A stretch of 45,328 nucleotides of DNA from Bdellovibrio sp. CG22_combo_CG10-13_8_21_14_all_39_27 (GTDB taxonomy: Bacteria > Bdellovibrionota > Bacteriovoracia > Bacteriovoracales > Bacteriovoracaceae): positions 1 to 45,328 of the forward strand of contig PCTW01000062.1 of NCBI GenBank assembly GCA_002786715.1. Direction: 5' to 3'. Position numbers and translations under genes: made by a program. The number at the start of each line of letters is the position of its first letter. Within the stretch, counting starts at the first letter, position 1. The notes beneath the pieces were generated by a model. The model worked only from the letters and a program-made list of their open reading frames with translations. It searched no databases and was not told the origin of the DNA. Below, piece by piece: positions 20,785 through 30,106 of this stretch.

Positions 20785-22528
20785 GATAAGTATGTCAGAA
20801 GAGGATGATTTTTTATTAGAGATTAGAGCTGACTTCATTGCTGAGGCGATTGATATGCTAAGCTCTGCAGAAGAGAGTTTTCTTCTTTTCGAGAGGAATC
20901 CTTTAGATGACTCTTCAATGGCCAATATCTTGAGACTTTTTCACTCTATAAAAGGTGGGTGCAAGGCGGTTGGTTATGATGAACTGGCGCACTTCTCTCA
21001 TTTAGCAGAAGACTTTATGATCTCGATCCGAAAGGGTCAGGTGAGAGTTACTTCGGCAGTCATAGATATTCTCTTAGAAATAAATGATTCGCTTAAAAAT
21101 GCCATTAATTCTCTTCAACAAGGTGGAGAGAGCGAATCGTTTGCCCATCTTGAGATTAAAATGACCGAACTTTCTAATGACCAGGGAGAGAGCAAAAATC
21201 AGTCGCAAGAAAGGATTGACTCAGTAGATGAGAGTGTCATTGACGATGCTACTGCTTTAAAACTTTTGGCCGAGATGGATGAAAACGTTCATCGTCAAAT
21301 AATGACAGAGGAAATTCAATCACCCCTGGTTGCACTGATCAAGGAAGCAAAGACAGTTCAGAAGGTTGTGACGGTGGATGAGTCCATCAAATTATCTTTG
21401 AAAAAAGTTGATCAGCTTGTGAATTCCTTTGGTGAACAAGTTATTAATCAAGCCAAGCTTATTTATCTCTTTGAATCAATGGGTATTGAAAATGAAAAGA
21501 TGAAAAAAGTTTTAAGTGATATAAATAAAAGCATGAATGAACTTCAGGATACTGTGATCCAATTAAGAATGATAAACCTAAAAGGAGTTTTTAATAGACT
21601 TGATCGAGTTGTCAGAGAGACTGAGAAAGCAACTTCCAAGGAAATAGAGTTTATAAAAGAAGGCATAGAGCAGGAGCTTGATAAGACCATTGTGGATGCA
21701 CTTGTTGATCCTCTTACCCATATGGTAAGAAATTCCATCGACCATGGAATTGAAAGCCGAGAAATAAGAGAGATACGAGGGAAACCTGCAAAAGGAAAAG
21801 TACGTATTAAAGGCTATCAAAAAGCTGGTAAGTTTTATTTAGAGCTTGAGGATGATGGGAATGGGCTTGATCATGAAATCATTGCCAAAAAGGCGATAGA
21901 AAAGGGCATTGTTAGAACTTGTGATGGTCTAAGCAAAAAAGATATTTATAATCTCATTTTCGAAAATGGTTTTTCAACTCGTGATCAGGCATCAGATGTG
22001 TCTGGCCGAGGAGTTGGAATGGATGTTGTACGAAAGATGTTTACAGATTTAAAAGGGTCGTGCGAGATTGATTCAGAGTTAGGAGTTGGGACAACATTTA
22101 AAATCGAGCTCCCACTTTCGTTGTCTCTCTTCAATGGTATTGTTATAGAAGAAAATCTGCAAAGTTATGTGATAGCCAATGCCGATTTAGCCGAAATAGT
22201 ATCTTATGATTTGAATAGAAAAATTTACAGTGAAGATGACCAAGAATTTATAAAAATCAACGAAGAAATTATTCCTCTCTCTCGACTATCTCAAGTTTTC
22301 AATGAAAAAAAGGAGAAACCCTTGGTTGCGATATTGGAATCTCAAGGGAAAAAGTATGGTCTTCTCTTTGACGATATTCTAGGACAGGAACGAATTGTGT
22401 TAAAGAAAATAGATCCTCGCTATGAGAAAAGTGGACCCTATTCAGGAGGCGTGATCTTAGGAAATGGTAAGGTTGCTCTCGTGCTAGAAAGAGAAAAACT
22501 TATTAAAAAATTTAAAAAGGTGTCATAG
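20765..22528 (+). CDS. cheA: Chemotaxis histidine kinase CheA
   Basis: A 587-aa CheA. The Hpt domain has the phosphorylated His60 in LFHSIKGGCKAVG; no clear P2 domain follows. Dimerisation and kinase domains show HMVRNSIDHGIE (N-box), DDGNGLDH (G1) and GRGVGMDVV (G2), and a CheW-like P5 domain closes the protein. It phosphorylates CheY and the CheB part of the fusion. Both candidate starts, 20765 and 20792 (MSEEDDF), lack a Shine-Dalgarno sequence. The next gene starts 2 bases after its stop. Confidence 0.93.
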   Translation: MKNKADQISMSEEDDFLLEIRADFIAEAIDMLSSAEESFLLFERNPLDDSSMANILRLFHSIKGGCKAVGYDELAHFSHLAEDFMISIRKGQVRVTSAVIDILLEINDSLKNAINSLQQGGESESFAHLEIKMTELSNDQGESKNQSQERIDSVDESVIDDATALKLLAEMDENVHRQIMTEEIQSPLVALIKEAKTVQKVVTVDESIKLSLKKVDQLVNSFGEQVINQAKLIYLFESMGIENEKMKKVLSDINKSMNELQDTVIQLRMINLKGVFNRLDRVVRETEKATSKEIEFIKEGIEQELDKTIVDALVDPLTHMVRNSIDHGIESREIREIRGKPAKGKVRIKGYQKAGKFYLELEDDGNGLDHEIIAKKAIEKGIVRTCDGLSKKDIYNLIFENGFSTRDQASDVSGRGVGMDVVRKMFTDLKGSCEIDSELGVGTTFKIELPLSLSLFNGIVIEENLQSYVIANADLAEIVSYDLNRKIYSEDDQEFIKINEEIIPLSRLSQVFNEKKEKPLVAILESQGKKYGLLFDDILGQERIVLKKIDPRYEKSGPYSGGVILGNGKVALVLEREKLIKKFKKVS

Positions 22529-22530
22529 AG

Positions 22531-22974
22531 ATGAGAAGATATTTTGTCTTTTGCATTGGTGGTAAAAAATTTGCAATTCCGATGCTCGAAATTGAGGAAG
22601 TTGTTTTACCTCAGGAAATTTCCATTGTGCCCGAGCAAGATAAATATCTCAAAGGAGTTATAAATCTCCGAGGTGAAATTGTAACAGTTGTCGATATTAA
22701 GATTAAACTTGGTTTAGGAGACTCAGAGATTGTAGACAAAAAAACATGCTTTGTTGTTTTTAAAGTAGATGGTCATAAAGTTGCTGTCATCGTGGATGAA
22801 GTTGAAGATGTCGTTCAAATTCAAGAGACGGAGATTAAAGATGTTCGAGACCTTAAAAAAACTAAATTTGTAGAGGGCTTATATCGAACGAATAACGATC
22901 AGTTGCTATTGATTGCAAATTCGCGAAAACTACTTGAAATAGATGTTATCGAAAAATTAAAGAATGCAGCATAA
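22531..22974 (+). CDS. cheW: CheW coupling protein
   Basis: A 147-aa SH3-like coupling protein linking the receptor to CheA. It matches CheW: YFVFCIGGKKFAIPMLEIEEVV, then YLKGVINLRGEIVTVVDIKIKLG, with the conserved NLRG turn, and VAVIVDEVEDVVQI. Length is normal. AAGGTG precedes the ATG, and the gene lies between cheA and the receptor gene with tiny gaps, so it is co-transcribed. Confidence 0.95.
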   Translation: MRRYFVFCIGGKKFAIPMLEIEEVVLPQEISIVPEQDKYLKGVINLRGEIVTVVDIKIKLGLGDSEIVDKKTCFVVFKVDGHKVAVIVDEVEDVVQIQETEIKDVRDLKKTKFVEGLYRTNNDQLLLIANSRKLLEIDVIEKLKNAA

Positions 22975-22985
22975 AGGAATTTCGT

Positions 22986-24581
22986 ATGAAAAAAGTAAAG
23001 ATTTCTCATTATCTTTCAATTCTTGTCACTATTCCCATCTTCATCCTAGTAGGGATGCTCTATTTGGGACAAACAAGTCTTACAGGAGTGGGGTCCTACA
23101 TGGAGAAACTCTATAGAAATCCTTACGCAACAAGTAGTAGCATAAAGGATATCAGAAGTGGAGTATTTGAACTCCAATGTTTAAATTTAGAAGAGAACCA
23201 ATCTTTAAAAAACTCCAGAAAAATTGAGGAAATTAATAAGAATGTTGAAAAATCAATTGAAATTTTAAAGATATCCTATCTCGGGGATCATGAGCACATC
23301 AGTGCTCTCGAAAGTAAATATAAGCTCTGGATCAATAGTCTTTTTGAGAGAAGACCTAGTTCTGTTCAACCTGAGAGATCGAACCCCCTCTATAATAATC
23401 TTTTAGAGGCCGTCGATTCAATTAATATGTACGCCGATACAAAAGGTAAAGAATTTTATTCAAAAGCGAGTCTTTATACGAAGAGAAAGATAGATGTCTT
23501 TCTTTACACCGTAATCTCTTCAATCATCGTACTTGTGCTTGCAAGCATTTTTGTTTCGAGGAGACTTAATCATATTATTTCGGGAATTATGCTAAAGCTG
23601 AAAAAAGGTGGAGTCGTTGTGCTCAATGAAAGCAATGAAATTGCGAAAAGTAGTAAAGCATTGTCAGATGAAACCAATGAAGCAGCGAGCGCATTGCAAG
23701 AGTCAGCGTCATCAATGGAAGAGCTCAGTGCTATGGTAAAGAATAATGTTAATCAAGCACATAAATCTAAAAATCTCTCAGAGGAAATGGAGAAGTCTGC
23801 AAAAGTTGTTTGTGATAAGACATCAGAACTGATCGATTCGATGGGTAAGATTGCTGAGAGTAACCAAGATATAGCAAGTCTTGTCCTCGCGATTGAAGAG
23901 ATTGCGGAGAAGACGAAGATCATTGATGATATCGTTTTTCAAACTAAAATTCTCTCGTTTAATGCATCCGTTGAAGCGGAAAGAGCTGGTGAGTTTGGAC
24001 GTGGTTTCTCGGTTGTCGCTCAAGAGGTAAGCAATCTTGCAAAGACCAGTGGCAGAGCATCTACTGAAATTTCTGAAATTGTAAAAAGCTCTGTTAAAAA
24101 TGCTCAGGTTATATATGAAAACAATAAAATGAGAGTCGAAAAAGGAAGTAGCTTAGTTGATGATACCGCTAGTTTTATTAAAAAAATTGAAGAAGATTCG
24201 GCCAATATTCGACTGAATATTGAACAAATTCTTTCAGCATCACAAGATCAAGCGGCGGGTATTTCGCAAATGAATGAAGCGATTGGACAATTGGATCAGT
24301 CAACTCAATTAAATGCTTCAATGGCGACGCAGTCATCCACTGCTGCACTTGAACTTAATCAACAGGCAATAAATCTTCAGGCGATGGTTGGAGAGTTAGA
24401 GATTTTAGTAAATGGTCATCGCAAAAGCCAAGACACTGATGATCAACGAAGTTTTGCTCAGGAAGGTGGGAAAGTTCTCATCTTACAAGATGGCCATAGC
24501 AAATTAAAAGGTGTTAATGGCACCAAAGATAAGGAGTTTCGGAAAGTCGCCAATGGTGCAAACTCTTGGGAAAAAATTTAA
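22986..24581 (+). CDS. Methyl-accepting chemotaxis protein without HAMP domain
   Basis: A 531-aa receptor. TM1 (about residues 9-28), a helical periplasmic sensor of some 150 residues resembling the four-helix-bundle type, TM2 (about 172-191), then only a short linker to the signalling coiled coil with no HAMP. The hairpin tip is present but atypical: IDDIVFQTKILSFNASVEAERAGEFGRGFSVVAQEVSNLAK, with FQT and NASVEAERAGE where E. coli has FQTNILALNAAVEAARAGE. Candidate methylation Glu/Gln lie in the helices on both sides (for example EAASALQESASSMEEL). AAAGGAATT precedes the ATG; the stop overlaps the next ATG (TAATG). Confidence 0.9.
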   Translation: MKKVKISHYLSILVTIPIFILVGMLYLGQTSLTGVGSYMEKLYRNPYATSSSIKDIRSGVFELQCLNLEENQSLKNSRKIEEINKNVEKSIEILKISYLGDHEHISALESKYKLWINSLFERRPSSVQPERSNPLYNNLLEAVDSINMYADTKGKEFYSKASLYTKRKIDVFLYTVISSIIVLVLASIFVSRRLNHIISGIMLKLKKGGVVVLNESNEIAKSSKALSDETNEAASALQESASSMEELSAMVKNNVNQAHKSKNLSEEMEKSAKVVCDKTSELIDSMGKIAESNQDIASLVLAIEEIAEKTKIIDDIVFQTKILSFNASVEAERAGEFGRGFSVVAQEVSNLAKTSGRASTEISEIVKSSVKNAQVIYENNKMRVEKGSSLVDDTASFIKKIEEDSANIRLNIEQILSASQDQAAGISQMNEAIGQLDQSTQLNASMATQSSTAALELNQQAINLQAMVGELEILVNGHRKSQDTDDQRSFAQEGGKVLILQDGHSKLKGVNGTKDKEFRKVANGANSWEKI

Positions 24582-26452
24582 TGGAGTTGAAATCCAATTC
24601 TGCGTATAAAGACGAAGAATTAAGCAACGAAGATTTTGCTGACTTACAACAGTTCCTGAGAGAATTGACAGGGATTGCCTTTGATAAAAGCAAATTCCAA
24701 TTAATTAATACTCGACTTTGGGCCCATAAGCAAAAACTGAGTTTTGTAAAATGGTGTGACTATGTCGCTTATTTGAAATCTCATAGACAGCTTGTTTCAC
24801 AGGATATCATTAATCTTATAACAACAAACAAGACGGAATTTTTTAGGGAAAAGATTCAATTCTCAATTCTTCAAGATATTATAGCGAGAGAAAAATACGA
24901 AAATCTTCTATTATGGTCGGCAGCATGTTCTAAAGGGCACGAAGTGTACTCTTTAGATATATGTCTTGATAAACTTCGTTCTTCGACATCTCTTAAAAAG
25001 TGGAACATATTAGGAACAGATATCAATTCAGCGGTTTTACAGATTGCTGAGAATGCAATTTATCCCCTTCATGATTTTGATTCAGTTGAGGAATCACTTA
25101 TAAAAGAGTATTTCTTAAAAGGGAGTGATGATAATGAAGGCTTTTATAAATACCGTACTAAAAATTTGGATCATATTAAATTTCGCCATCACCACTTGTT
25201 GCATGGAGATCGTCTTGATTTGAATTTTGATTTCATTCTTTTACGGAATGTACTTATTTATTTTGAGGAATTAGATCGACTTCATATTGTGAAGAAGCTT
25301 CTTCATTCATTGAAAGGAGGTGGCTATCTTTTCTTAGGCCTTTCAGAAGCGATTGAACTCTCTGAAGAGCTCGAGTACCTCGGAAATTCTATATATCGCA
25401 AAAAAAAATCTAATGGGCCAGCATCGACAAGAAAAGGAAAGAAAAAAATTCTAGTGATAGATGATTCGAGTATTATACCTAAAATCGTCGAGAAAATGTT
25501 GAGCGAAGAAGGAGAATCCTATGAATTAGTCGGACATGCTAAAAATACAATAGAAGCTCGCAAAATGATTTTTGAATATGTTCCTGATCTTATCACTTTA
25601 GATATTCAGATGCCCGGTGAGAATGGAGATGAATTTTATAGACAATTTTTAAAGTACAAAAGTATACCAACAATTGTTCTTTCATCTCTGGACAAAGATG
25701 AAGGAGATGTGGTTTTAAAAATGTTGGAAGAAGGTGTTTCTGATTATATTCAAAAACCAAAGAATGCAGAATTTAGTCTTTTTAAAAATGAATTTCTTGC
25801 AAAAATAGCCATTTCTTTAGAGTCGAAGCAACAACGAGTTTCATTACTCAGACGTGAGTCGATCGAGATTAGTGAGAAAATAGCAAGGAATTCACTTATT
25901 GCGATTGGGGCATCTACTGGCGGAACAATGGCCCTTGCCCAATTGTTACCGACTTTTCCGGAGGTATTTCCCCCTACCGTTGTCATCCAGCACATACCTA
26001 GGGATTTTTCATTTGCTTTTGCAGAAAGACTGAACACTCTGTGCACATTTAAAGTAAAGGAGGCTGAAAACGGTGAATTATTGGAGCACTCAACGGTCTA
26101 CATTGCGCCAGGAAATAAGCAATTGAGAATTATACAAGAAAAGGGGGTCTCATACATTGAGATTAATAATGATCCTCCCCTTAACCGACATTCTCCATCG
26201 GTTGATTATTTTTTTAATTCAATAAAGAATTTATCATTTCAAAAAGTAGTAGCTGTTATCCTTACAGGCATGGGGCGAGATGGTGCAAAAGAGATGCTTG
26301 AGCTCAAAAAATTGGGACATAAAACGATAGGGCAATCTGAAGAGAGTTGTGTTGTTTATGGAATGCCGAAAGCGGCTAAGGATTTAGAAGCGGTCGATAT
26401 TGAAGTTTCTCTTTCTCAAATGGGACGTGAAATTTTCAAAACATTCAGATAG
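24581..26452 (+). CDS. CheR-CheB fusion: receptor methyltransferase plus methylesterase
   Basis: A 623-aa fusion. Residues about 15-275 are CheR: TTNKTEFFRE, the SAM-binding WSAACSKGHEVYSLDI, GTDIN and LLRNVLIYF. Residues about 287-405 are a REC domain with VIDDSS and phosphoacceptor Asp341 in LDIQMPG, and residues about 436-623 are the CheB esterase with Ser445 (GASTGG), His471 (IQHIP) and Asp567 (GMGRDG). All catalytic residues are intact. The enzymes oppose each other, and joining them in the order CheR then complete CheB is unusual. The ATG at 24581 overlaps the receptor stop; a TTG at 24566 is less likely. Confidence 0.92.
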   Translation: MELKSNSAYKDEELSNEDFADLQQFLRELTGIAFDKSKFQLINTRLWAHKQKLSFVKWCDYVAYLKSHRQLVSQDIINLITTNKTEFFREKIQFSILQDIIAREKYENLLLWSAACSKGHEVYSLDICLDKLRSSTSLKKWNILGTDINSAVLQIAENAIYPLHDFDSVEESLIKEYFLKGSDDNEGFYKYRTKNLDHIKFRHHHLLHGDRLDLNFDFILLRNVLIYFEELDRLHIVKKLLHSLKGGGYLFLGLSEAIELSEELEYLGNSIYRKKKSNGPASTRKGKKKILVIDDSSIIPKIVEKMLSEEGESYELVGHAKNTIEARKMIFEYVPDLITLDIQMPGENGDEFYRQFLKYKSIPTIVLSSLDKDEGDVVLKMLEEGVSDYIQKPKNAEFSLFKNEFLAKIAISLESKQQRVSLLRRESIEISEKIARNSLIAIGASTGGTMALAQLLPTFPEVFPPTVVIQHIPRDFSFAFAERLNTLCTFKVKEAENGELLEHSTVYIAPGNKQLRIIQEKGVSYIEINNDPPLNRHSPSVDYFFNSIKNLSFQKVVAVILTGMGRDGAKEMLELKKLGHKTIGQSEESCVVYGMPKAAKDLEAVDIEVSLSQMGREIFKTFR

Positions 26453-26489
26453 TAATAATATCAAGTATTTAAATGGAACATATGTTGTA

Positions 26490-26506
26490 ACAAAAGTCCC
26501 CTTTTG
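26490..26506 (+). promoter_or_regulatory. Conserved ACAAAAGTYCCCTTT element before peroxiredoxin gene
   Basis: ACAAAAGTCCCCTTTTG closely matches ACAAAAGTTCCCTTTAA (20744-20760) just before cheA. A palindrome AACATATGTT (26478-26487) lies upstream. Function unknown; possibly a shared promoter element. Confidence 0.35.
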
Positions 26507-26542
26507 TACACTTATCAAAAAATGATGAGGAGAGGTCTTTTA

Positions 26543-27181
26543 ATGAAAAACTTAATTTTAATTGTGATTATCTTATTTGGTCAAAATGTGTTTGGTTCTG
26601 GAATAGAGGATAGAAAAACGCTTTTTCAGGGAGCGACTGAAAGACTCAAGGACAGTGGCATTGAAAAAAAGATTCCTAAACAAGGAGAGAGTTTTCCTAA
26701 TGTGACGATCAAGGGGGTTAGTGTTTCGGATCGATTAAAGCAAGGACCTTTATTGCTCACTGTGTATCGTGGGGGCTGGTGCCCTTATTGTATGGCCCAA
26801 TTAAAGGAAATTGAATCAAGGCTTCAAGACTTTAAGAATAAGAAAGTCCAAGTGCTGGCCATTTCTCCAGAGACTGACAAAGAAGTTTCAAAAACCAAGA
26901 AGAAAAACAACCTCAGCATCGAGCTCGTCTCAGATCTCAACTACCAAGTTTTAAGAAAACTGAATCTGGTGTTTAAAGTAGAGGATAAAGTCCTCACTGA
27001 GTATAATAAAATGGGACTTGATTTGTCTCAAAGTCAGGGGAATAACAATGGCGAGCTTCCTATTCCTGCAACTTTTTTGATTGATCAAAAGGGTATCATT
27101 GTCTATTCCTTTGCAGATGCAGATTACACAAAACGCGCAAAGCTTGAAGATATTTTTTTCCAGATTAAAGAATTAAAATAA
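26543..27181 (+). CDS. Secreted AhpC/TSA-type peroxiredoxin-like protein
   Basis: A 212-aa thioredoxin-fold protein. The signal peptide ends near VFGSG. The active site is WCPYC in RGGWCPYCMAQL, with two Cys as in PrxQ-like or thioredoxin-like relatives, and LPIPATFLIDQKGIIVY forms the cis-Pro strand. It probably detoxifies peroxides or reduces thiols in the periplasm. The ATG at 26543 with GAGGAGAGG upstream is preferred over earlier ATGs at 26504 and 26522. It leads a run of envelope genes: the DUF547 gene follows after 20 bases. Confidence 0.88.
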   Translation: MKNLILIVIILFGQNVFGSGIEDRKTLFQGATERLKDSGIEKKIPKQGESFPNVTIKGVSVSDRLKQGPLLLTVYRGGWCPYCMAQLKEIESRLQDFKNKKVQVLAISPETDKEVSKTKKKNNLSIELVSDLNYQVLRKLNLVFKVEDKVLTEYNKMGLDLSQSQGNNNGELPIPATFLIDQKGIIVYSFADADYTKRAKLEDIFFQIKELK

Positions 27182-27201
27182 TGTAGAGATTGAGAGGATA
27201 T

Positions 27202-27954
27202 ATGAAAAATTGGATTTTATTTTTTATTACATTTTTAACATTCTCCTTCCGTGCAAGTGCGCAATTTGATCAAGATCATTCTTTGCTAAATGAAGTTTTA
27301 AAATTGAATGTCGAAAAAAAGGGACATCAAACCTTTGTCCATTATAAAAAAATAAAGGAAAATCCAACAACGCTGATGTCTTATCTTAAATTGATTGAAG
27401 AGGTTCATCAAAATGATTTTAATAATTTTTCTAAAGCTGAGAAGTTGGCTTTTTGGATCAATTCCTACAACGCTTACACAATAAAACTCATTATTGATCA
27501 TTATCCAATTAAATCTATCAAAGACATCGAATCTGGTCTCTTTCGTCGTGGTCCATGGAAAAAAGAATTTATAAAGTTACTTGGTCGTACATTAAGTCTT
27601 GATGATATTGAACATGGAATTATCAGGAAAGAGTTTGATGAGCCACGAATTCATTTTGCCGTGAACTGCGCATCTATCGGTTGCCCTTCGCTTCTAGGCG
27701 AGGCATTTGTGGCTTCGCGGTTAGAACAGCAGCTGAATGCTTCGGCCCTGAATTTTTTGTCTAATAATGACAAGAATCGAATAGAAGGTCAGGTTATGAA
27801 ACTATCAAAAATTTTCAAATGGTATGGCGATGATTTTGGAAAGAAGTATGGCTCATTTCAAAATTATATTGTGAAAGAACTCAACTTGCCTGCCCGAACC
27901 TATGATATCGAATATAATGAATATGATTGGAATTTAAACGAAGGAAGAAATTAA
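27202..27954 (+). CDS. Secreted DUF547 protein (copy 1)
   Basis: A 250-aa exported protein. The signal peptide ends near ASAQF. DUF547 motifs: KLAFWINSYNAYTIKLI, LSLDDIEHGII, HFAVNCASIGCPSL and SKIFKWYGDDF, closing with YNEYDWNLN. The invariant NCASIGCP holds two Cys. The fold resembles transglutaminase/papain-like enzymes; no activity is established. GAGAGGAT precedes the ATG at 27202. It ends 1 base before the TVP38-flavoprotein gene, so they are translationally coupled. Two more DUF547 members lie at 32471-33373 and 34445-35398. Confidence 0.9.
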   Translation: MKNWILFFITFLTFSFRASAQFDQDHSLLNEVLKLNVEKKGHQTFVHYKKIKENPTTLMSYLKLIEEVHQNDFNNFSKAEKLAFWINSYNAYTIKLIIDHYPIKSIKDIESGLFRRGPWKKEFIKLLGRTLSLDDIEHGIIRKEFDEPRIHFAVNCASIGCPSLLGEAFVASRLEQQLNASALNFLSNNDKNRIEGQVMKLSKIFKWYGDDFGKKYGSFQNYIVKELNLPARTYDIEYNEYDWNLNEGRN

Positions 27955-27955
27955 A

Positions 27956-30097
27956 ATGAAGAAAAGTTATTCTCGAATATTCCTTTTGCTCATGATTGGT
28001 ATTGTTTTTGGGTTAGTTCAAAAGTATCAATTATCTCAATACTTAAGCCTTTCTTATGTGAAGTCCAATCAGGATCTTTTGAATGCTTATTACCAATCTC
28101 ATCGGTTGCAAACGATTATTGTTTTTTTTGGTGTTTACGTTATTGCCGCTGCGCTATCCCTCCCTGGGGCCACTATTTTAACTCTTGCAGGTGGAGCCCT
28201 TTTTGGCCTATTTAAAGGTGTCATTATCGTCTCTTTTGCGAGCACGATCGGTGCGACTCTGGCCTTTTTAAGCGCACGATTGATTCTTAGAGATTTCGTA
28301 CAAGAGAGATTTTCCCAATCTCTTAAAAATATTAATGAGGGAATCGAGAAGGATGGGGCGTTTTATCTTTTTAGTTTGCGATTGATTCCTGCTTTTCCCT
28401 TTTTTGTCGTCAATCTTGTTATGGGTCTTACCAAAATTAAGACTTTGACATTTTACATCATGAGCCAGCTCGGCATGTTGGCCGGAACAGTGGTTTATGT
28501 AAATGCAGGTGTTGAAATTGCTAGAATTTCTAATATCAAGGATATTCTATCCTTAAAGTTAATATTTGCCTTTACTCTTTTAGGAATTTTTCCATTGGTG
28601 GTCAAAATGATAACGAATTATTTGAAACGTAGAGCTCTTTATAAGAATTTTAAACGACCTCGTAAATTTGATTATAATATGGTTGTGATCGGTGGTGGAT
28701 CAGCAGGTTTAGTCACTTCTTATATAAGTTCAGCAGTCAAAGCGAAGGTTGCTTTAATTGAAAAGCATAAAATGGGTGGTGACTGTCTCAATACTGGGTG
28801 TGTTCCGTCAAAAGCTCTCATAAAATCAGCGAAGCTTGCTTATCAAATAAAAAATGCAGAAAAGTATGGCCTTGAAAAAATGGATCCTAAATTTTCATTT
28901 AAAAAAGTAATGGGACGTGTTCAGGACGTGATTAATAAAGTTGAGCCCCATGATTCTATCGAGCGCTATTCTTCACTTGGAGTAGATTGTATCACTGGAG
29001 AAGCGGAGATTCTTTCTCCTTGGGAAGTGAAAGTTAATGGTAAAATTTTGACGACTAAAAATATAACAATTGCAACAGGTGCTCGTCCGTTTGTTCCTCC
29101 TTTGCCTGGTATTGATCGAATTACAATTTTGACTTCGGATAATTTGTGGAAGCTTGAAGAGCTGCCAGAGAGATTGATCGTTCTTGGAGGGGGGCCGATA
29201 GGGTGCGAGATGGCCCAGAGCTTTAATCGTCTTGGTTCAAAAGTTACCCAAGTCGAAATGAACGATCGGATTATGGGAATTGAAGATCCTGAAGTGAGTA
29301 AAATTATCACTGATCGTTTTGTGAAAGAGGGGATTGATGTCAGGGCCAAAACTCGGGCGCTCGAGATTAAAACAGAAGGGAGTCGCAAATTTTTAGTAGT
29401 TGAATTTGAAAACCAAAAGAGTGAAATAGAATTTGATCAAATTTTAGTTGCGGTAGGGAGAGCTGCCAATATAAAAGGTTTTGGCTTAGAAAATCTGGGA
29501 ATTGAAATTCGTCCCAATAAAACCATCAATGCAGATGCTTATCTTCGCACGAATATTCCTAATATCTTTGTTTGTGGTGATGTTACAGGGCCATTTCAGT
29601 TAACTCATACTGCTTCTCATCAAGCTTGGTATTGTGCGGTCAATGCCCTATTTGGAAAATTAAAAAAATTTAAGGTAGATTATTCGGTAATTCCTTGGGC
29701 CACATATTCCGATCCAGAGGTTGCGAGTGTTGGATTGAATGAAACTCGTGCCATGCGAGATGGAATTGCTTATGAGTTGACCACTTACGAGGTCGATGAT
29801 CTCGATCGAGCGATTGCAGACAGTGAAGACCATGGAGTTGTGCGTGTCTTAACCAAGCCTGGCACAGATCAAATTCTCGGAGCCACTATTGTTTCAAATC
29901 ATGCTAGTGATTTGATGCTTGAGTTTGTAGCAGCGATGAAACATGGTTTCGGACTTAATAAAATACTTGGAACAATTCATATCTATCCGACGATGGGAGA
30001 GGCCAATAAGTATCTTGCAGGAAATTGGAAACGAAAGCAGACAAGCGACTATGTTTTTAACTTTTTAAAGCGATTTCACCGCATGATGCGCTCCTAG
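27956..30097 (+). CDS. TVP38/TMEM64 membrane domain fused to a MerA-like FAD disulphide reductase
   Basis: A 713-aa fusion. Residues about 1-225 are a TVP38/TMEM64 (SNARE-associated/DedA-like) membrane domain with LSLPGATILTLAGGALFG, LRLIPAFPFFVVNLVMGLTKI and five or more TM helices. Residues about 238-713 are a class I pyridine nucleotide-disulphide reductase: VVIGGGSAGLVT, GGDCLNTGCVPSK (Cys277 and Cys282), IVLGGGPIGCEMAQ, NIFVCGDV and the C-terminal catalytic-site region GTIHIYPTMGE. The C-terminal Cys pair of MerA is absent, so it probably does not reduce Hg. The likely role is membrane-tethered electron transfer to a thiol or quinone partner. Intact. Confidence 0.9.
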   Translation: MKKSYSRIFLLLMIGIVFGLVQKYQLSQYLSLSYVKSNQDLLNAYYQSHRLQTIIVFFGVYVIAAALSLPGATILTLAGGALFGLFKGVIIVSFASTIGATLAFLSARLILRDFVQERFSQSLKNINEGIEKDGAFYLFSLRLIPAFPFFVVNLVMGLTKIKTLTFYIMSQLGMLAGTVVYVNAGVEIARISNIKDILSLKLIFAFTLLGIFPLVVKMITNYLKRRALYKNFKRPRKFDYNMVVIGGGSAGLVTSYISSAVKAKVALIEKHKMGGDCLNTGCVPSKALIKSAKLAYQIKNAEKYGLEKMDPKFSFKKVMGRVQDVINKVEPHDSIERYSSLGVDCITGEAEILSPWEVKVNGKILTTKNITIATGARPFVPPLPGIDRITILTSDNLWKLEELPERLIVLGGGPIGCEMAQSFNRLGSKVTQVEMNDRIMGIEDPEVSKIITDRFVKEGIDVRAKTRALEIKTEGSRKFLVVEFENQKSEIEFDQILVAVGRAANIKGFGLENLGIEIRPNKTINADAYLRTNIPNIFVCGDVTGPFQLTHTASHQAWYCAVNALFGKLKKFKVDYSVIPWATYSDPEVASVGLNETRAMRDGIAYELTTYEVDDLDRAIADSEDHGVVRVLTKPGTDQILGATIVSNHASDLMLEFVAAMKHGFGLNKILGTIHIYPTMGEANKYLAGNWKRKQTSDYVFNFLKRFHRMMRS

Positions 30098-30106
30098 GAG
30101 ATTATT

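Noticed and set aside
28966-29388. 140-codon antisense frame within the TVP38-flavoprotein gene
   Set aside because: The forward frame is an intact flavoprotein with conserved motifs throughout this interval.
27956-30097. Second mercuric reductase
   Set aside because: The C-terminal vicinal Cys pair needed to bind Hg(II) is absent and the protein is fused to a membrane domain.
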